A stretch of DNA of 21,174 nt from Coptodactyla brooksi (GCA_033557675.1 JAWQRM010000593.1:1-21174); one strand, 5' to 3'. Numbered from the stretch's first letter, positions 1 through 9,604 are shown. Numbers and translations: made by a program. The notes: generated by a model not told the origin, from the sequence alone.

Positions 1-354
1 ATCATCATCACTTTTAGAAAGTTGGTTTCAAAGCCAATTAATACCAGCTGTACCTGCGAAATCTGTCGAAGGAATTGACAGTTTTGCGGCTGCCTTCATA
101 CTACTATGTCTTAAACCCCGATTGATTTGGAGTCAGCTGAAAAGAAATAGCCGATGTCCCACACAGCATGCCGAAAGTTGTAGACATAATACGAAAACAA
201 GTGAGAGAAATACAAGACACGTTGTAGAAGGATTATATAAAGCATGTAATTACTGTAAAAAATTCCTGTTTTTCAAGATGTTCAAAAGTTCATTATACAT
301 GTAAATAATGATTCTGACACAGAAGACAGTAGTTTTGAGAGTGACGACGATTAG
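1..354 (+). pseudogene. IS630-like Tc1/mariner transposase, C-terminal relic
   Basis: Remnant of the C-terminal third of a DDE transposase of the Tc1/mariner superfamily, the cut-and-paste enzyme of a DNA transposon. Translation across frames gives the block that precedes the last catalytic residue (VLRLPSYYYVLNP, from about position 81, matching the family pattern RLPPYHC-x-NPIE), then in another frame LIWSQLKRN (from about 123), and finally a tail HVNNDSDTEDSSFESDDD ending at the TAG at 352-354. The acidic Ser/Asp-rich tail is typical of this lineage. The NPIE codons that should carry the third acidic residue appear to be disrupted by a small insertion and deletion around 116-124, so the catalytic triad is incomplete. 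The window starts inside the gene, so the 5' part is missing. A second copy of the same lineage lies in the opposite orientation at 2175-3443. Family assignment is fairly secure; the subfamily is not. Confidence 0.75.
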
Positions 355-1230
355 TTCATGAATGGTGGTTTTTCTTTCTTTGTTTGGTTTCGTAATTGTG
401 CTGAAATTATTCTTACTAATGTTTCTTATTTCTTTGCACAAACTATTCCTACTCAACATTAAGCAATACTTATGTAAAGTGCGGCCCTGAATAGGGGCTG
501 CAAAAGGTTGTTTATGAGGGGATTTCTATTACCAATAGCTGAAGTCATAAAACCTATCATATACTGGGAGAACTATACATTCGTTGCAGGCACACACACA
601 TGTCAAGTAAGCAGCTGCATAAACAAGACTATTTAAATATTCTAGAAAGAAATAGTTAGGTGCATTTGTAGTCTGCAATGCCAAATCTATATTGCACCAG
701 ACGAAGCAAGCAAGAAAACATTTACATGTACTTGCCCGTGACGTTTAAGTATATTATGGCTTCATTAAGACGGTACGCCGTCATTTATAGTGAAAGCTTA
801 GTTTTTTTGGTCCATTTATATATTTTTGCTTCATCCTATATTTGAATCTAGTTGGAGGTAATTCTCTAAGAAACATTCTTCTGACATAGTGTACTCTTTT
901 GGCGAAGAAATCAAATACGACAGAATCTTCATTCTGTTTATAACAATAAGATAGGAAAAGAGAGTTATCATGTTAGTTTGTCAAAATTAACTTGTGATAT
1001 CCCGCAAGCTCAACCACTTACATTTAAAAAATAATGGTCCACGAACGAGTGCATTGCTTTGCATATTATTTCATACGAAATTAATTCTAGATACGAAAGT
1101 TTAGTAAGGGAAAATAAAATATATTTCTAAGCTGAGAGTGAGGGTAAGAACCTAAGGGCAGGAAACGCTTAACTCTCCTATCAGTTGCGTGACACCAACT
1201 AGAAAGCAATTAGGCGTTGCCTTTTTTTAG
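355..1230. other. Gene-free AT-rich stretch
   Basis: No transposase motif, RNA gene or convincing exon was found here on either strand. The only simple feature is a very short CA run near 591-600. The region ends at the candidate core promoter at 1231. Confidence 0.5.
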
Positions 1231-1266
1231 TATAAATAGTATCGCAAGTCAGTTAGCAGTCAGTTT
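1231..1266 (+). promoter_or_regulatory. Candidate arthropod core promoter (TATA + initiator)
   Basis: A TATAAATA box starts at 1231. An initiator-like TCAGTTT lies at 1260-1266, placing the presumed +1 A at 1262, 31 bases after the first T of the TATA box, which is the canonical spacing. A second TCAGTT occurs at 1249-1254 but is too close to the box. A palindromic TGACGTCA (CRE-type) site is at 1331-1338, downstream of the start. The first ATG after the initiator is at 1281 and opens a 36-codon reading frame ending at 1391; it resembles nothing I know and may be non-coding. A gene with a short first exon or a non-coding transcript would both fit. Confidence 0.4.
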
Positions 1267-1391
1267 TTCATTCGCTCCTGATGATATACTCTAGGCACTC
1301 AAGCATACGATGCGCGTCACTAACAGTTTGTGACGTCATGATCTGGCCTATAAATAAATATACCAGGGTCGACATAAAAGTATACATATAA

Positions 1392-2174
1392 ATTACGATT
1401 TGTGTAAATGATTATCTACATTCATTTAACAAGGTACTTCTAGTTGTGAATGATCTATAAAAGTATAAAATTAAAGATACCGAAAGAGTAAAATTAAACA
1501 GGGTCATGGGCGGCTGAAAATTTATAATAACTCCTCATTCACATTTTCATTTGAATACGTTCACTCACCATTTTCGTTTTTGGATCTATTTCTGAAGCAT
1601 GACTGAAGTAAAAATGTTTTTTGTTCTAAATAAAGCATTTTTAATTAGAAATTTGGACTTCTCAAACCTGACAATTCTAAATTCAAGACAGATAACCTTA
1701 GTCGATTGATTTGCCAATTTTGTTTTTACTTGCATCAACTTTTTCTTTAATCTGTCTAAAGAAAAAATAGGTAAATATCAAATGAAGAATCTTACCTGAC
1801 TATGCTCTTACATTTACTTTTAATATTTTATTTTTCTTAGATAAATACATTGCATCTATTATATAAAAAATGGCAGAGATGGTGGTAGGAAAAGATAAAC
1901 TAATGATGATTCGGAGAGTAAATAGATGTCATGCCGTTCTTTGCTTGGTACAATGATTAGCTTATAACAGGAAATTATAAGTACTATGTTTGGTAGCTTA
2001 GTTAACAGTTATGTTACAAATGAAAACAATGCCACATGCACAGTTACTTTGGTAGTGATTAACTTATTTTAGAAGTAATTAAATTTCATTATCACAACTG
2101 CTGTTTGACTCTTCTCCCAAGTTTTTGATAATATTTCAGAATTTATTTGGCTTGGACCCTCTTTCCACTTATCA
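1392..2174. other. Gene-free stretch
   Basis: AT-rich DNA with only short reading frames, for example a 28-codon frame from the ATG at about 1870. No homology I recognise on either strand. The transposase relic on the minus strand should continue into this area with its C-terminal block, but that block is absent below 2172. Confidence 0.45.
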
Positions 2175-2637
2175 ATGCTTATCAAGCGCATCGGCAACAC
2201 ACGTTTCTGGTGGTTTATGTAGTTGTACTAGTTCAAGCAATTGTTATCTTAAAAGTGTGTCATCAAGTAGTTCTTGGTGCTGTTGTAGCCATGTCTGAAT
2301 TTCTTTTTTTTCTCCAGTCGATATTAAGTCCGTTAGAGTATTATGATAACTGGCATTCTCAATAACGATAGTAGAAGATTCTTCTAGATTTATCAATAAT
2401 TGTTGTTCAAACCGAGAAATTTTTTCTGGCTCATTTCACCTTGATAATCTGGGTCTTTAGAGTTTGTAGAAAACGTTACAGATACATCAGGTATAAATCC
2501 ACTTTCATTCTCTGCAAAATAACGTATTTTCTTCGCTCTTGTTTTATTCCTTTAATAGATCGGCTATCATTATCCTGTCAGGATCTGTTTTCGGAACCAT
2601 CTTCAAAAATCCAGGTTTCATCTAAGAACACAAACTG

Positions 2638-2985
2638 TGCTTTTATATTAAATTTTATTTTGTTAGAAATTTTTAATATAAAAAGTACTAAAGATAATTG
2701 ACTATTAGGAAGTATTCGACATAAAGAAATAGTTATTTATAAAAAAAAAGAATATATAAAAATTAAAAAATATTTAGGCAATTTCTTTAATTTTTATAAG
2801 TAAAGTTCATATTTATTGGTAAATTTATTAGACGAATATGGGGAAGGAAGTTTTCATATTAAATGTTATTTTGTTAGAAAATTCTAATATAAAAAGTACT
2901 AAAAATAATTAACTATTAGGAAGTATTCGACATAAAGAAATAGTTATTTATGAAAAAAGTATTAAAAAGTAATTAATTTTAGGCT
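2638..2985. repeat. Tandem duplication, period about 211 bp
   Basis: Two near-identical AT-rich blocks in the same orientation, roughly 2640-2750 and 2851-2965. The shared core includes CTATTAGGAAGTATTCGACA at 2702 and 2913, continuing into ATAAAGAAATAGTTATTTAT. The duplicated unit lies inside the minus-strand transposase relic, between its helix-turn-helix part and the first catalytic Asp. It replaces roughly 70 codons expected there. Confidence 0.8.
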
Positions 2986-3264
2986 GTTATGAGTTCTTAA
3001 ATTTAAAACCAATGTTACTAACCCCGTCATGATAAATCATTGAGTTTGAACACTGACAACAGTGGTTGTCGAGTTATTATGCTCCTTATTCCTGTACATG
3101 GTATAAATGGTATTGCGAATTGCTGTCTGTGAAAATGAGCCAATATTCCGTTCAGGTTTCTCTTTCGGTCCATTCCTTATGGAGTTATTTAACGTTTGGT
3201 CTATTTTACACTTTCGGAAATGGAGCTAACCGCACTTAAGCTAATGCCCACAGCATTTGCAACT

Positions 3265-3325
3265 CTGTATAAATATATAAGTAAACGTAATCACCATACA
3301 CTATAGAACTGTAAAAACAACATAC
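3265..3325 (-). other. Probable 61-bp intron in the transposase relic
   Basis: On the minus strand the coding stretch ends in GAG followed by GTATGT (donor complement at 3320-3325). The next recognisable coding block starts after TTTATACAG (acceptor complement ends at 3265). Removing these 61 bases brings the N-terminal region next to RVANAVGIS, as in relatives, although the reading phase no longer matches exactly, as expected for a decayed gene. A further possible intron upstream (donor GTTAGT complement at 3494-3499, acceptor TTGTAG just above 3443) is weaker. Confidence 0.5.
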
Positions 3326-3443
3326 CTCACATCCAGCAGCTAATGGTAGAAAAGGGCCACCATTGTCAGGTTCTGTTTCAAGATAGTTTATCAACTTAGC
3401 AATAAATTCTTTGGACTGGCTTGTCAGTAGCTTCGGTATTTTC

Positions 3444-5498
3444 TACAATAAATAAAGCGGTTTGTTATTTATTCAATGTGCCACATAACTATAACTAACC
3501 TCAAATAAACAATATCTCGTGCAGTTCGTAAATATGGCAAATCATAACAAAATAGAACGTGTTTGCTTGTTCTGAAAAGAACAGTTGTATATAACAAAAC
3601 AAAAAATTCGATGAAAATAAAGATACGTAGAACAACTTATACGTAGAACTATTATTATAATTATTTACTGTTGGTAACAAATTCAAGAATGACGTAAGTG
3701 CCATATGTCATTACTAATGTGCATAGTCGGGTTGAGTGTCTTGACCATACTAATTTGATTAGTGAACCGTGTGTTGAGCATGCATTTTCGAGTTTTGGTG
3801 TAAACTTTGCAAACCCACAACTTCAAGGAAAAAGACGAAAAATAAATTGGAAGACATGTTAAAATGCTCTACGTAATTAAGCGCTAGCGTTAACATGTGT
3901 GGATACTTCTAACGAACTCTTGTGTTTTTAAGATAAGAAAATTTGCATGTAAAAATCGTTGTTTTACAGTCAGAAAGTTATGGTAAAGCGTTATACAGAC
4001 CTTTCAGGGATACAACGATCATAAACAGCGTTTAACGGTAAGCTGTAATGTGTAAATGTTTACATAATATTATTCATTTGCTTTAAAATAAACACTTAAG
4101 AAGTTTCTCATGTTACCTAATACGTTCAGTTTCTTCAGAGGATAATTTCTTTCTTTAATAGTATATATTGAGGTTATAAGGGGTCCATGAACATGCCTAC
4201 AAATGTATAATATAAATCTAACTTATCAAATGAGCCATTAAGAAATGCCGCTTGTAGCTAGAGGGTATAAAAATATCGCTTACAATCATTCATCATAATC
4301 GGATTAAGATTAAGATAAGTATTGCGTCGATATAATACCTTCGCCGTAATGCTATTTCCATAATCTTCTTTACTTTCAAATGTTATGACTGGGATGAACT
4401 GAATCGCACAATGTGTATATATAGATACATAAATTTGCAAGTTGTGTAAAAGAGGTATTAGAAATAATAACAAATATTTTACTGCTTATTTTCATATAAG
4501 GCCGTAAATCAATTGCAAATATAACGGTGGATTGGTATAAAGAAAATGGAGTACAGTGTTCAAAAATAAATTTAAGACAAATGACAATCGTAAAGAACAA
4601 CGCTCGACAACGGACGCATAGAGTGCTAGAACACTTTGGACACCTACGCGCAATATTAACAACTTGCGAATGCTGGATAAATAGAACATGACGGCACTTG
4701 TTTTCAGGCACTTGAAAGTAACAAGTAACATGCAAATGCAAACTGCTTTAGCCTTCAGAAATCACGTAGTAATCGAGTAGAGATTTACGAGTCGACATTT
4801 TAATCTTCAACAGAAACTTTCTATATTCGAAAATGCTGCAATAAAATTTCACATTGATCGAAATGAAATCGTTACTCATTATTCTCGAAACATAAAGATA
4901 ATATGGAGCTGAAATATAAGTAAATAATGCAGGGTCTCGTTTTAACAACAGGATTGGTCATATCTGAAATATTCCTGCACCCTCTTGATAAATCAATCGT
5001 TCCGAAAATTGCCATCCTGTCTGGTTGACCCTCATTAAATAATACATCAAACTTCGGATCCGTTAACTGCGCCCGTCGAAACTGAATTAAATAACGGAGT
5101 ATGGAGTATCTTGTTTCGGCTCTAAAATTGATCATATAAATTCAGAGTGTACAACTGGGCTGTAACAAGGATCGGACGGCATCTACAATTATCACATTTT
5201 TATTTACCTTATTTACTGGTTACATTTTGTCTGGTTTCATTTTTGGCCACAATCGTTTTACCGTAAAGATACGATTCATTCCTTGCTGTTCTCCTTAGTT
5301 TTACAACACACTTGTAGTCCTTCTGATATTCCTGCTTGTAGTATTGTGATTTTATTACACTATATACATGCAAACAACGATGAAAAGCAAACTTATTACT
5401 AATAAAAGTAAATAAAATATAATATAAAATATTACAAACACTAAATCTCAAAACAAAAGAGAATATCAAATAAATTTTGATGTGCATTCAATTATTGC
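3444..5498. other. Gene-free stretch, about 2 kb
   Basis: No recognised gene, RNA or element. On the minus strand 3500-3576 gives CYDLPYLRTARDIVYLR followed by a GTTAGT donor, faintly like the D-x-PHL-x-K-x-x-RN motif of P-element/THAP9-type transposases, but too short to call. A plus-strand frame ending at about 3862 contains CVEHAFSSFGVNFANPQLQ, unrecognised. A minus-strand frame at 4872-5135 (87 codons) is also unrecognised. The 3' terminus of the following piggyBac relic should lie somewhere in 5000-5490 but I could not find it. Confidence 0.4.
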
Positions 5499-6947
5499 CT
5501 AATCTTTACACTGATGACAATAATATACCACATGAATCTTACACATATGTTTATTACACTTACAACATGTATATATTGCATATTACATCGTGCTCTTTTA
5601 TTCTTACTGTTTGCATCAGATGAAGATGGCACTGCTACATCGTCACGTTGATCTTGAATTTTCTTTATTACGGCAGTAGCTTGTTGAGTACGAGGTTTAT
5701 GTTCTCTTGACATCATATAGGGAGCTACCGTCAGTTTGCGCAATTGTTCCAGAAATAAAGTCCAGTCTTCTCTTGTATAGAACGTTCTTATTCCAATCTG
5801 GATTTATTTTCCTCCACAACATAAACGTATTATAAGCACTAATGTCAAGTATATTGTAGAACAAAATAATAGATCATCGATTGGTTTTTCTTTTTCAAGT
5901 ATATGCTGCAATACTTTGATCTAACGTATCAACCGCCCCTTTGGTAGAGTTATAATCTTGTATCATTTGTGGCTTCTTGTCGTCCCTGCCACTCACTTCC
6001 TTATCACAGTGCATTGTGATACAATTGTGGTATTCTTGGTAAAATATGTACGTTTTTACTTATTGTAATCACCGGAAGCTCGGGTTTATTTCTTTCTAAC
6101 CATTCCTAACATTGTAAGTATTCTTTGAGGAGCAATTCATCTAATTTTTTGGATTTGAAAAAAATATCACACGTAACATTTTGCCCCCTGAGTTCATGTG
6201 TTAGATCTAAAACCATTCGCATCCCCTTTTTTTCTGATGCTTCACCCGGACATGTTCCCCTATAAACTTGAGCTTCCATGGCGTAGGAACTACCACAAAA
6301 AGTCCATATTTTGATGCCATATTTTGCTGGCTTGCTGGGAATATACTATTTGACAGCGTCCTCGGAACCCAACATGTTGATCGTCAACAGTAACATTTTC
6401 ACCTACATTGTACAATTTGGGCAAAATTTCTTTCAGCTTCTCCCAGAACTCTCTTACAGGGGTTAATTTGTTGCTTGCCCTTCTTTGTTCATGATGGACT
6501 TTACCATCAAAACGTAATACGTGTGATATTCGATAAAAACTTCTATCGTTTCTTTCGATAACGAAAAATAAATCTACCGGTTTCTGCATCCCACAAACTT
6601 TTTGTTGATTCGCTGTGTGAATGCAGATAGAATGTTCTTCATTCTGAATGTGGCATACTTAGTTGAACCAGGGGTAATTTTTATTATAGTTTGACTAGAT
6701 TATCATCGATTTTGGGGGAAAGGTTATAACCATCAAGATAGAACTTTGTTTTTTGAATGTACTACCTGCACAGGAACCACAGTATTTGTTTACACTACGT
6801 CATTATCTGAAGAATTAAAGTCTGCTGCTTCATATTTCTCATAGTCGGTGTCATCGATGGTAAGATTTTCAACCTCAGAAGTATATTCATAGTCGGATAC
6901 ATTTGCATCTATCTCTGCCATTTCTTCATCAGAAATGGCCTCGCCAT
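5499..6947 (-). pseudogene. piggyBac transposase relic 1
   Basis: Decayed piggyBac-family transposase (DDE_Tnp_1_7 type), the enzyme that moves TTAA-targeting DNA transposons. Reading the minus strand downward from the ATG at 6945-6947: an acidic N-terminus (EEMAEIDANVSDYEYTSEVE, reached by a frameshift just after the ATG); a conserved block at 6290-6589 with RISHVLRFDGK, NKLTPVREFWEKL and VTVDDQHVGFRGRC, whose VDDQ holds the first catalytic Asp; AQVYRGTC, then GMRMVLDLTHEL and VTCDIFFKSKKLDELLLK with the second Asp; NSTKGAVDTLDQ with the third; ILDISAYNTFMLWRKINPDW; and a Cys-rich C-terminal domain with TCCKCNKHMCKIH and YYCHQCKD, ending at TAG 5499-5501. All catalytic motifs can be read, but several frameshifts and stops break the gene. 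A promoter sits just upstream. It differs from the second piggyBac copy at 10012-11425. Confidence 0.88.
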
Positions 6948-6984
6948 TATTTATGATGATGTTTACTCAACAGTGTACGTAAAG

Positions 6985-7019
6985 AAACTGAAGTGCGCTG
7001 TCTGCGTTCCCTATTTATA
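6985..7019 (-). promoter_or_regulatory. Promoter of piggyBac relic 1
   Basis: On the minus strand a TATAAATA box (plus coordinates 7012-7019) is followed by the initiator TCAGTTT (6985-6991). The presumed +1 A is at 6989, exactly 30 bases from the first T of the box. The first transposase ATG is only about 42 bases downstream at 6947. Location, orientation and spacing all fit the transposon's own promoter. Confidence 0.65.
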
Positions 7020-7198
7020 TGATATGTATAATAGTAGGCACGCACAGACATGCCCAGGCGAGCACAGACTTGTATATTCGACCAGTATGAATGTATAACC
7101 TTGTTGGTTGCTATATAGTTATGTTACACTTATAGTATACATATAAATCAGGTTAAAAATAAAATTACGTAAAATCAAATAAATCTAAATAGTTTTGA

Positions 7199-7218
7199 GT
7201 CATAATGACCCGAGGGTT
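7199..7218. repeat. Putative piggyBac terminal-repeat motif
   Basis: GTCATAATGACCCGAGGG followed by TTAT. Read outward from the transposase the end is CCCTCGGGTCATTATGAC, a plausible piggyBac-type terminus next to a decayed TTAA target site. A related direct copy, TCGGGTGATATTGACCCGAG, lies at about 7349-7368, 150 bp further out. I did not find the partner terminus on the 3' side, so the assignment is tentative. Confidence 0.35.
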
Positions 7219-7219
7219 A

Positions 7220-8986
7220 TATACGTAACAATCTTGATTAAAAAATTTAATAGCAAGTTCTTGTAAGAACTATTTGGCAATAAGCCACAAAATCTTGGAA
7301 ACAACTAATGGAAGATGACGAAGTTATAGAACCTGAAAATCCGTTTCGGGTGATATTGACCCGAGGAGCACAGCAGGATCAAATATAAATACGAAAAACA
7401 TTTTAAATGTAATGTGAGAGAAAGTATATTTGTAATTCTTTTTAAAATGTTTTTCGGAAATTTATTAGATATGTTAGGTCGAGATGTTTAATGCAAATTA
7501 TTTTATTGATGTAGGATGTTGAGCTAATGTCTCATATTTACGTCTTATTGTGTAACAGGGACTGTTATACCTGTTACATGCCGTTGCAAATTAAGACATT
7601 CTAGTTAAAAACAATGAACCTTTTGAGATAATTTTGGAATTAGACTGGCAAATAAATCTATCTCTTCTGACCCTTCTCATATAGAATTCAGTTCGGAACC
7701 TAATAACATTTAGACGAACATCGCAAAATTTCTTTGTGATGTTGGCCATTGCTGATATCGATGCAGTTTAGTACGTAATTTTTAGAATCATTAAAGGATT
7801 CAATCTCTGCGGTTAATAACTAAACTTTGACATTAATCGATATCCATATCTGTACAGACGACTTCTATTGAAATCGACAAATGGGTACTTTTAAGAATGG
7901 CAAGCTAACCGAGACGGTGCCGAGTGTAAAAAGTATGTGTAACAGCTCTATCGCTTACAATGATCTCCCGCGAGTCCTTTTTTCTGCTGTGTAAGATCAC
8001 TAATTGCGTTTACCAGCAGGATCATGTCGGTGATACATATAAGCCTATCTGATCTAGTACAATTTACATCATAAGGAGAGAGTATCGTTCGGGGAATCCT
8101 TCGAACTGCCGTGTTTAGTGTGGGTTGGATTGTATATAACGAGAAGTTTTTATATCACGAGCATTAGTCTCCTGCAGAGCAACGAGATAGAATTTTACTA
8201 AAGTCACGTAGATGTAAGAATTAATTTCGAATCATCGAACCTAAACTGAATATTTCTTCAGCATATAGACACACACACACACACACCCGTACACACACAA
8301 ACATCAGTTATTCAATTGCTATGAGGTCTACCTCCTTACCGAAAGAGACACAAAACACTATCCCGCGTACAAACGTACTATGCACGTGTGGGCAATAATT
8401 GTACGTTTAAAATATTGTCACAATGCATATTTGCATCGTTATCCTTTGTAAGAGAGTCAATTAGCAAGTTGGAGTTGGTCTAACGAAGGCAGATTGAAAA
8501 ATTAGCGAAAAATACCGTTGAATCAACTTTGCATACATCTTCCATGGCGTGTTTATCTGTAATAGATACCTACATATGTCGTCGATGATGGCTTAATTGA
8601 ACGTGTACACACTGCAGCGATGCTCCGCTGGGAGAGATGTGTATTTATTACGAAGCAGTTTGTCTATTTTATTCCAACGTATGATGACGATAAAGCCAAG
8701 AGAAATAATTGGTCGTACTTTGTAAGATGTACTTAATCTATCTAATGATCTAATGATCTATCTAATGTTGTGTGTAGGATTCCTTTGATACAGACGATTA
8801 TTCTGAGCATATTGTTGAAATATTTGATATAATATAAGCGTAAGAGTATGTATTTCAATTCAAATACTATTTGTGCTAATTATGGTGTTCTTATTAATAT
8901 TGTCAATATTTAACATACCCAAACAAATTCCATTGGCACTTAAACCGAAAATGAAACTAATGAAGGTAATGAAATATTTTATATTA
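7220..8986. other. Gene-free stretch with small repeats
   Basis: No recognisable gene. Contents: the second GACCCGAGG motif (about 7349-7370); a 9-bp perfect inverted repeat TGTAACAGG/CCTGTTACA (7551-7559 and 7570-7578, 10-base loop); a CA microsatellite (about 8269-8300); and a short ATCTATCTAATG-type direct repeat (about 8733-8769). The rest looks like unique AT-rich DNA. Confidence 0.5.
8269..8300. repeat. (AC)n microsatellite, interrupted
   Basis: About nine AC units, then an interruption CCGT, then about four more units before the sequence returns to non-repetitive DNA. Confidence 0.85.
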
Positions 8987-9091
8987 GGGGTGTTCAAATG
9001 AAAAGGTACGAAACGTCGTAGCCAATTCGGTTGAAAGTTGAATATGCCGCTTTGGGATAATGTAGCGACATCTAGGAACGCGAATGGAGTG

Positions 9092-9138
9092 TCCTGCGTG
9101 GTTGCACGCATGCGCGGGCGCCCGCGCATGACGCAGGA
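9092..9138. repeat. GC-rich palindrome / cruciform candidate
   Basis: A perfect 22-base palindrome without loop occupies 9109-9130 (CATGCGCGGGC on one side and its mirror complement on the other). Outer arms TCCTGCGT (9092-9099) and ACGCAGGA (9131-9138) also pair, with a 9-base bulge on the left side only. It sits at the deletion junction of the mariner derivative. Confidence 0.85.
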
Positions 9139-9309
9139 GAGAAACAGGTAGACCGTCCAATTAACATAGCAAACGGCGCGGACGACGAACTGATTGATAC
9201 CGCGGCCGACTGGCTCTTGTCACAGCCACAGCAATCCTGGAAACAAGGAATCCTTTGGCTCATAAAACAGTGGAATACTTATGCTAAGGCCTCTGGTGAT
9301 TACTTTTGA
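9127..9309 (+). pseudogene. mariner transposase C-terminal fragment
   Basis: An open frame inside the deleted mariner gives DDELIDTAADWLLSQPQQ, then WKQGILWLIKQWNTYAK and finally ASGDYF before TGA at 9307-9309. This matches the end of mariner transposases, where an acidic stretch, a DWL..QP motif, a WxKxI..L..RW helix and a terminal G-D-Y-F-E are usual. The final Glu is lost because an extra T turns TTTGAA into TTTTGA. An AATAAA signal follows at about 9309-9314. Only about 45-60 residues survive, against roughly 340-350 in a complete mariner protein. The segment is unusually intact and GC-rich for this window, suggesting a more recent insertion than its neighbours. Confidence 0.65.
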
Positions 9310-9362
9310 ATAAAGACTTCAAGTATACAGTGTCGTTTCGTACCTTTTCATTTGACACCTCG

Positions 9363-9604
9363 TATATATTTTCTGATTTTGATGCTGAGTTGGTTAGCGA
9401 CTGTGTCGATTGGGTATTTTGCAGTGGTCACAATTCTTTGTTGCAAACCCACAACTTTATCTAGTCTAATATAAAATCAATTTTTCTTGATTTATTTATT
9501 ACAAGAAAGCTATATTTTTCTCCAATTTTAGTATTGGTCCTTAGTGAAGTTGGGGAAATACTAGTATTTGATAAACGTTGTGATTTTATAGTGCGGTCTT
9601 TTAA
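9363..9604. other. Unassigned stretch between two elements
   Basis: No gene recognised. It contains TTGCAAACCCACAACTT (about 9443-9461), a 17-base string that also occurs at about 3806-3823. A 72-codon minus-strand frame at 9461-9679 overlaps the next element and shows no known motif. Confidence 0.4.

Larger units (their letters stand above)
2175..3443 (-). pseudogene. IS630-like Tc1/mariner transposase relic, split and frameshifted
   Basis: Read on the minus strand from 3443 downward. The N-terminal DNA-binding region appears first (KLLTSQSKEFIAKLINYLE, then a Pro/Leu-rich linker), then after a probable intron the helix-turn-helix part (RVANAVGISLSAV, about 3264-3220), then SFSQTAIRNTIYTMYRNKEH (about 3150-3090). 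After an AT-rich interruption the catalytic domain resumes near 2634 with VFLDETWIFEDG, which holds the first catalytic Asp, followed by a segment containing NSKDPDYQGEMS. The second catalytic motif reads IVIENASYH instead of the family's DNASYH, so that Asp is now Glu (2358-2360). KKEIQTWLQQHQELLDD and QLLELVQLHKPP follow, and similarity stops at 2175. The RLPPYHC..NPIE block that should come next is missing. Stops and frameshifts occur throughout, so it is dead. Confidence 0.75.
8987..9362 (+). mobile_element. Internally deleted mariner element (MITE-like)
   Basis: A 376-bp element with 29-base terminal inverted repeats at 8987-9015 and 9334-9362. Both contain AAATGAAAAGGTACGAAACG, preceded by GGTGTTC on the left and, read inward from the right end, GGTGTC. 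TA dinucleotides at 8985-8986 and 9363-9364 flank it, as expected for Tc1/mariner target duplication. The right half encodes a mariner transposase C-terminus; the left holds about 75 bases of presumed untranslated sequence; the middle is a GC-rich palindromic core. The catalytic domain is absent, so it can only have moved with enzyme supplied elsewhere. Confidence 0.82.

Noticed and set aside
1560..1575. Minus-strand AAAATG followed by GTGAGT, like a start codon at an exon end
   Set aside because: A six-base donor match alone is expected by chance; no upstream promoter or downstream exon was identified.
1..3443. The + relic (1-354) and - relic (2175-3443) as one transposon split by an inversion
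   Set aside because: The two fragments overlap in the part of the alignment around the LLELV..KP region, so they must be separate copies.
4258..4741. Nested minus-strand frames of 71-121 codons, Cys-rich in places
   Set aside because: Several overlapping frames in different phases with no recognisable domain, signal or conserved motif; consistent with chance in AT-rich DNA.
4872..5135. 87-codon minus-strand frame
   Set aside because: Open and not obviously low complexity, but no family, splice signal or promoter supports it.
8269..8300. Repeats considered as a CRISPR array or other prokaryotic feature
   Set aside because: Only a CA microsatellite and transposon-derived repeats occur here; there are no regularly spaced repeats or Cas genes, and the DNA is eukaryotic in character.
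8860..9263. Two minus-strand open frames (8860-9129 and 9072-9263)
   Set aside because: They overlap the deleted mariner antisense to its coding tail, and the Arg/Ala-rich parts are produced by the GC-rich palindrome.
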